Positions 5,566 to 8,250 of a stretch of 8,250 nucleotides of DNA are shown in pieces. The stretch is from positions 1 through 8,250 of the forward strand of contig DNXT01000278.1 in NCBI GenBank assembly GCA_003505795.1. Reading direction: 5' to 3'. The position numbers were made by a program, and so were the translations under genes. Each line of letters begins with the position of its first letter. The first letter of the stretch is position 1. Below the pieces are notes generated by a model. That model was not told the origin of the DNA. It saw nothing but the letters and a program-made list of their open reading frames with translations, and did no database searches. This DNA is from Lysobacteraceae bacterium. GTDB lineage: Bacteria; Pseudomonadota; Gammaproteobacteria; Xanthomonadales; Xanthomonadaceae.

Positions 5566-6612
5566 TCACTCCCTGCGGTGGCTACGGGACGCGCTGGAGG
5601 CGCGCACGATCAGTTCTGGGGCGATCTCGGGAGACGACGGCGCCGTAGGATTCGCGTCGTTCGCTGAGGAAAGCCGTTCGAGCAGCAGGTTCATCGCGCT
5701 GGCGCCGAAGCCGGCGATGTCCACGCGCATGGTGGTCAGCGCCGGGTTGACGTAGCGCGCCATCGGCACGTCGTCGAAACCGGCCAGGGCGATGTCGTCG
5801 GGCACCTTGAGGCCGGCGTGGCCGAACGCGAACAGGCAGCCCAGCGCCATCATGTCGTTGGCCGCGAACACCGCGTCCGGGCGCTCGCCCTGGGCCAGCA
5901 GCTGGCCGTTGCGGTAGCCGGACGCCTCGTCGAACCCGCCGGCGAGGATCCACGGCGTGGCCCCGGGCTGGTGCCCGGCCAGTTCGTCGCGATAGCCGCG
6001 CAGGCGCTCGCGCGCGTCGAAGTTGTCGTCGGGGCCGGCGATGAAGGCGATGCGGCGGTGGCCGCTGTCCAGCAGGTGCCGGGTCATGGCGCGGGCGCCG
6101 CCGTAGTTGTCGATGTTGAGCGCGGCGCGGCCGGCGATGGCATGGTCCGCGTTCAGCAGCACCGACGGCAGCGAGGCGGGCAGCTCCGCGGCCGGATCGC
6201 TGCCACCGACGTAGGGCGACATCACCAGCACCCCGTCGACGCGGCCGGGCAGGCGCCCGAGCGCGCTGCGCTGCTCGTCGGGCTCGCCGTGGTAGCTGGA
6301 GACCAGCAGGTGGTAGCCATGCTCGCGCGCCACCTGGTCGATGCCGCGGATCAGTTCGGAGAAGAACTCGCCGTGCAGGTCCGGCAACACCACGCCGATG
6401 GTGTGGGTGCGGCGGCTGCTGAGGCTGCGGGCGGCATGGTGCGGGATGTACTGCAGCGACCGCGCCACCTGCAGCACGCGTTCGCGTACCGACTCGGCCA
6501 CGTGCTGGTGCCCGTTCATGGTCCGCGACACCGTCGCGACGGATACGTTGGCCTGGCGCGCCACATCCTTGATGGTGACGCTGCCACTGCGCTGGGAACG
6601 ATCACGACTCAC
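5566..6612 (-). CDS. LacI-family transcriptional regulator
   Basis: A sugar-responsive DNA-binding regulator of 348 residues, the usual family length. The helix-turn-helix is at residues 13-34 (TIKDVARQANVSVATVSRTMNG). The hinge helix at 58-69 (HHAARSLSSRRT) carries Leu64, which in this family wedges into the central CG of the operator. The periplasmic-binding-protein-like effector and dimer domain runs from about 71 (IGVVLPDL), with FIAGPDDNFDARERLRGY, FAANDMMALG (249-258) and GFDDVPMARYVNPALTT (278 onward). A GTG at 6612 is preferred over the in-frame ATG at 6618, because GGAGG (6620-6624) lies seven bases before the GTG but only one before the ATG. The gene is upstream of and co-oriented with the receptor, separated by 92 bases, so it is its likely regulator. 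The effector ligand is unknown. A perfect family-type operator at 6958-6971 suggests autoregulation. Confidence 0.94.
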   Translation of the reverse strand: MSRDRSQRSGSVTIKDVARQANVSVATVSRTMNGHQHVAESVRERVLQVARSLQYIPHHAARSLSSRRTHTIGVVLPDLHGEFFSELIRGIDQVAREHGYHLLVSSYHGEPDEQRSALGRLPGRVDGVLVMSPYVGGSDPAAELPASLPSVLLNADHAIAGRAALNIDNYGGARAMTRHLLDSGHRRIAFIAGPDDNFDARERLRGYRDELAGHQPGATPWILAGGFDEASGYRNGQLLAQGERPDAVFAANDMMALGCLFAFGHAGLKVPDDIALAGFDDVPMARYVNPALTTMRVDIAGFGASAMNLLLERLSSANDANPTAPSSPEIAPELIVRASSASRSHRRE

Positions 6613-6619
6613 CGGCATG

Positions 6620-6624
6620 CCTCC
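6620..6624 (-). promoter_or_regulatory. Ribosome binding site that decides the lacI-family start
   Basis: GGAGG on the minus strand is seven bases from GTG (6612) and one base from ATG (6618). Spacing of one base is too short for initiation, so translation probably begins at GTG and the protein starts MSRDRSQR. Confidence 0.7.
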
Positions 6625-6957
6625 GGCCGCAGGAAACAGGGGATGGCCTCGGCGTGGGGGGACGCACGGCCCGCGCGTTGCGCTGCATGTGCGGCCGACC
6701 CGCGGACCGGTACCGCGGCCAGAGTCTGGTTAAGTACTTGTGCAGGAACTGTCAGCATGTGCGCGACGCGTGCGATCCGGCGGCGTGCGCCGACACGTCG
6801 GGCAGCCGGGCGCGGTCCGGTGTCCGGACGCAACGGCCGGCCCTGGTCACGCCCTGACCCACGCAGGACTTCCCGAGAAGATCGTGCGCTTCCTGACACG
6901 TCGACACCCCTGCCGAGCGGCCCCCAAAAGTGAGGTGGCGCGCACGCTATCAGGAAC

Positions 6958-6971
6958 TGCAAGCGGTTACA
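6958..6971. promoter_or_regulatory. LacI-family operator-like palindrome
   Basis: TGCAAGCGGTTACA matches the general LacI-family pattern TGnAAnCGnTTnCA at all ten fixed positions, with the central CG that the hinge leucine of such proteins recognises. It lies about 345 bases upstream of the LacI-family start and about 225 upstream of the lipoprotein start. Autoregulation from a distal promoter is the simplest reading. I saw no equally good copy in the 92-base gap before the receptor. Confidence 0.6.
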
Positions 6972-7030
6972 TGATGCGCCGCAATATTCGTCATGGACTC
7001 CCAATGCGCACGTGGATCGGTGACATCTGC

Positions 7031-7097
7031 GGACACGTTTGTCCAGCCGGGACAGCGCAGGTCAGCGCCGGACAGCGGCCGCGCCGGACACGCGGCC
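7031..7097. repeat. Cluster of GGACA repeats including a 16-base imperfect tandem
   Basis: GGACA occurs at 7031, 7050, 7070 and 7086. The first copy faces an inverted TGTCC (7040-7044), giving GGACA-CGTT-TGTCC. GCGCCGGACA followed by CGGCC-type sequence is repeated back to back (7065-7080 and from 7081). This could be a regulator site or simple duplication; no known site is recognised. Confidence 0.4.
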
Positions 7098-7137
7098 GGC
7101 GGCCGGTTCCCGCCGGGCCGAAGCGCAGGGTCCTGTC

Positions 7138-7166
7138 TTGCCCCCGTCGCCGGCAGCCAGCAAGAT
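7138..7166 (+). promoter_or_regulatory. Weak promoter candidate for the lipoprotein gene
   Basis: TTGCCC (7138-7143) and CAAGAT (7161-7166) are separated by 17 bases, 4/6 and 3/6 matches to the sigma-70 consensus, and lie 32 bases before the chosen ATG. The match is poor enough to be chance. Confidence 0.22.
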
Positions 7167-7197
7167 GGGCCATCGATCGGGGAAATCGACCTATTCC

Positions 7198-8106
7198 ATG
7201 CGTCCTTCCATGAGCTGGCTTCGGCCGTTGCCGCTGCTGCTGCTGCCGCTGCTCGGCGCCTGCAAGCGCGAACCGGCGCCGCTGCCCGGCGCCAATGCCG
7301 AGCCGGCCGCGGCCGTGCACCAGCTCGCCGTGCATCTGCGCGGCAACGATCTGGTCGGCTACGCCCGGGCGATGGTCACCGCCGACCAGTACGCCCGGCT
7401 GGAGACGGCCTGGCGCGAGGACCGCAGCCGCTGGCCGCTGACCGAGCTGCCGCTGTCGGACGAGCTGCCGGCGTTGCTGGCGGCCTTGTCCAGGCCCGGT
7501 GCCGAGAAGGAGCTGCAGCAGCAGTTCGACGCCCAGGTCGCGGGGCAGGGCGCGGGAATCCGCCAGGCGGCGCGTTCGCTGGGCATGTTCGGCGTGCAGT
7601 ACCTGCGCAACCAGGGCGGCTACAGTCCGGAGCAGCGCGCCCACTACGTGCAACTGGTCACCGCGCTGAGCGAGTGGGCCGCGGCGGCGCCGCTGGCCGA
7701 GCGCGGCCACGCCCAGGCCGCGATCGCCGAACTGACCGCGGCGGTGCGCCAGAGCGGCCTCAAGGGCGGCGAAGACCTGCACGCGGCCGGCATGGAAGCG
7801 AGCCTGCGCCGGCTCGGCCCGGTGCTGGCGGCGCTGAAGAAGGTGCTGGCCGGCTACGGGTTGCCGCTGGACACCAGCCTGGACGAACTGCGCACCGGGC
7901 TGGTCAACCAGCAGGGCGAGCTGGCCCGGGTCAGGATCCAGTACCCGCTCGGCGCGCAGCAGATCGACACCACCGCCAGCCTGGTGCGGCGCCAGGGCCA
8001 CTGGTACCTGCAGCGCACCCAGGACGAGGTCGAACGGCTGCTGGCGGCGCCGGCCGCGCCGGTTCCGGAGACGCCGGCGACCGCAGAAACGCCGCCTGGG
8101 CGATAA
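7198..8106 (+). CDS. Predicted lipoprotein of unknown function
   Basis: 302 residues; I do not recognise the family. The N-terminus is a lipoprotein signal: MRPSMSWLRP, a leucine-rich core (LPLLLLPLL) and lipobox LGAC with the lipidated Cys at residue 22. The residue after Cys is Lys, not Asp, which favours the outer membrane under the Lol sorting rule. The mature part starts with a Pro/Ala linker and continues as a largely helical domain rich in Ala, Leu, Gln and Arg (for example AGIRQAARSLGMFGVQYL and LRRLGPVLAALKKVLAG). A C-terminal beta-like segment follows (ARVRIQYPLG, TASLVRRQGHWYL), then a Pro/Ala/Thr tail. ATG 7198 is preferred because the signal peptide is well proportioned from it, though its ribosome site is weak (GGGGAAA, 12 bases away). 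ATG 7210 would shorten the signal by four residues. The stop overlaps the next start, so the two genes are probably translated together. Confidence 0.85.
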   Translation: MRPSMSWLRPLPLLLLPLLGACKREPAPLPGANAEPAAAVHQLAVHLRGNDLVGYARAMVTADQYARLETAWREDRSRWPLTELPLSDELPALLAALSRPGAEKELQQQFDAQVAGQGAGIRQAARSLGMFGVQYLRNQGGYSPEQRAHYVQLVTALSEWAAAAPLAERGHAQAAIAELTAAVRQSGLKGGEDLHAAGMEASLRRLGPVLAALKKVLAGYGLPLDTSLDELRTGLVNQQGELARVRIQYPLGAQQIDTTASLVRRQGHWYLQRTQDEVERLLAAPAAPVPETPATAETPPGR

Positions 8107-8250
8107 TGGCGCCGATGCCAGAACAGAATCCGTTGCCATTCCCGGAAGGCCAGCCCGCCCCGCGTCCGCAGTCCGCTGCGCCGACCCCGGCGGTCGAGGC
8201 CCCCACCGACGAATCCACCGCCGCCGCCGACATGCCGGCGGCGGCGCCTC
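8106..8250 (+). CDS. Pro/Ala-rich protein, N-terminal part (cut by window edge)
   Basis: The ATG at 8106 shares its A with the TAA of the lipoprotein gene (TAATG), an arrangement typical of translational coupling. An in-frame ATG at 8115 (MPEQNPLPFPEGQ) is an equally plausible start. The 48 visible codons are a low-complexity Pro/Ala/Glu/Thr segment without a signal peptide, reading to the window edge without a stop. Such stretches are usually flexible linkers or cytoplasmic tails before a folded domain or a membrane helix. The family cannot be told from this part. The linkage implies work together with the lipoprotein. Confidence 0.65.
   Translation, partial: MAPMPEQNPLPFPEGQPAPRPQSAAPTPAVEAPTDESTAAADMPAAAP

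Larger units (their letters stand above)
6613..7197. other. Gene-free divergent region between the LacI-family gene and the lipoprotein gene
   Basis: 585 bases without a supported gene. Open frames on both strands have composition-driven Arg/Ala/Pro-rich translations, no ribosome sites and no domains. Contents: a CCGCGG...CCGCGG hairpin (6700-6718), GTCCGG-TGT-CCGGAC (6815-6829), a LacI-type operator (6958-6971), a GGACA cluster (7031-7090) and a CCGGCGG/CCGCCGG hairpin (7096-7116, 7-base loop). CAGGAACTG occurs twice (6743-6751 and 6951-6959). Promoters of both flanking genes must lie here, but none is clear. Confidence 0.65.

Noticed and set aside
5474..5569. Upstream start for the receptor giving 32 extra residues
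   Set aside because: It would overlap the end of the LacI-family gene and bury the signal peptide; a strong ribosome site precedes the ATG at 5473.
5818..6933. A 371-codon plus-strand open frame opposite the LacI-family gene
   Set aside because: It is antisense to a gene with full LacI-family motifs and shows no domain or ribosome site.
7039..7197. Upstream start for the lipoprotein giving 53 extra residues
   Set aside because: The extra residues are Arg/Ser/Ala-rich and would displace the lipoprotein signal peptide from the N-terminus.
6991..8139. A 382-codon minus-strand open frame opposite the lipoprotein gene
   Set aside because: The plus-strand frame has a proper lipobox signal; the minus frame is Arg/Gln/Ala-rich composition noise.
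1..8250. CRISPR array, tRNA, rRNA, toxin-antitoxin or phage-defence module
   Set aside because: No regularly spaced repeats, tRNA-like cloverleaf, rRNA core sequence or defence-family motifs were seen on either strand.

Overview
The window is GC-rich, with strong G/C preference at third codon positions. Its gene content (a LacI regulator next to an Oar-like TonB-dependent receptor, and traces of a tryptophan-halogenase-like flavoprotein) suggests a gammaproteobacterium of the Xanthomonadaceae (Xanthomonas, Lysobacter, Pseudoxanthomonas or similar). This is a placement by style of genes, not by a marker gene.

Layout from left to right. (1) Bases 1-354, plus strand: the 3' end of pyrF (orotidine-5'-phosphate decarboxylase). 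An AT-rich patch, several small hairpins and a convincing intrinsic terminator at 477-516 follow. (2) Bases 517-904 hold no gene I can support; there is a 20-base alternating CG palindrome, a hairpin and perhaps one decayed coding scrap. (3) Bases 905-1597, minus strand: an intact DJ-1/PfpI (Hsp31-like) gene. Its promoter region carries a TAGACC-type palindrome of the kind used by NemR/AcuR-like TetR repressors. (4) Bases 1697-2324, minus strand: a scar made of two broken genes. The C-terminal quarter of a tryptophan-halogenase-like gene, itself frameshifted, runs directly into the C-terminal part of a TetR-family regulator. (5) Bases 2435-5473, minus strand: an intact 1012-residue Oar-like TonB-dependent receptor. 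(6) Bases 5566-6612, minus strand: an intact LacI-family regulator, probably starting at a GTG. (7) Bases 6613-7197: a 585-base gap containing a perfect match to the general LacI-family operator pattern, several hairpins and a cluster of GGACA repeats. (8) Bases 7198-8106, plus strand: a predicted lipoprotein of unknown function. Its stop overlaps the start of a Pro/Ala-rich protein that runs off the right edge.

How the parts relate. Receptor and LacI regulator look like a nutrient-scavenging (probably carbohydrate) outer-membrane uptake locus. The halogenase-like flavoprotein that commonly accompanies such receptors survives only as a fragment. The DJ-1 gene looks like the effector of a reactive-electrophile response whose TetR repressor has been destroyed while its operator remains, so constitutive expression is a reasonable prediction unless another repressor acts in trans. 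I see no complete new system; the most informative region is the double-pseudogene junction and its regulatory consequences.
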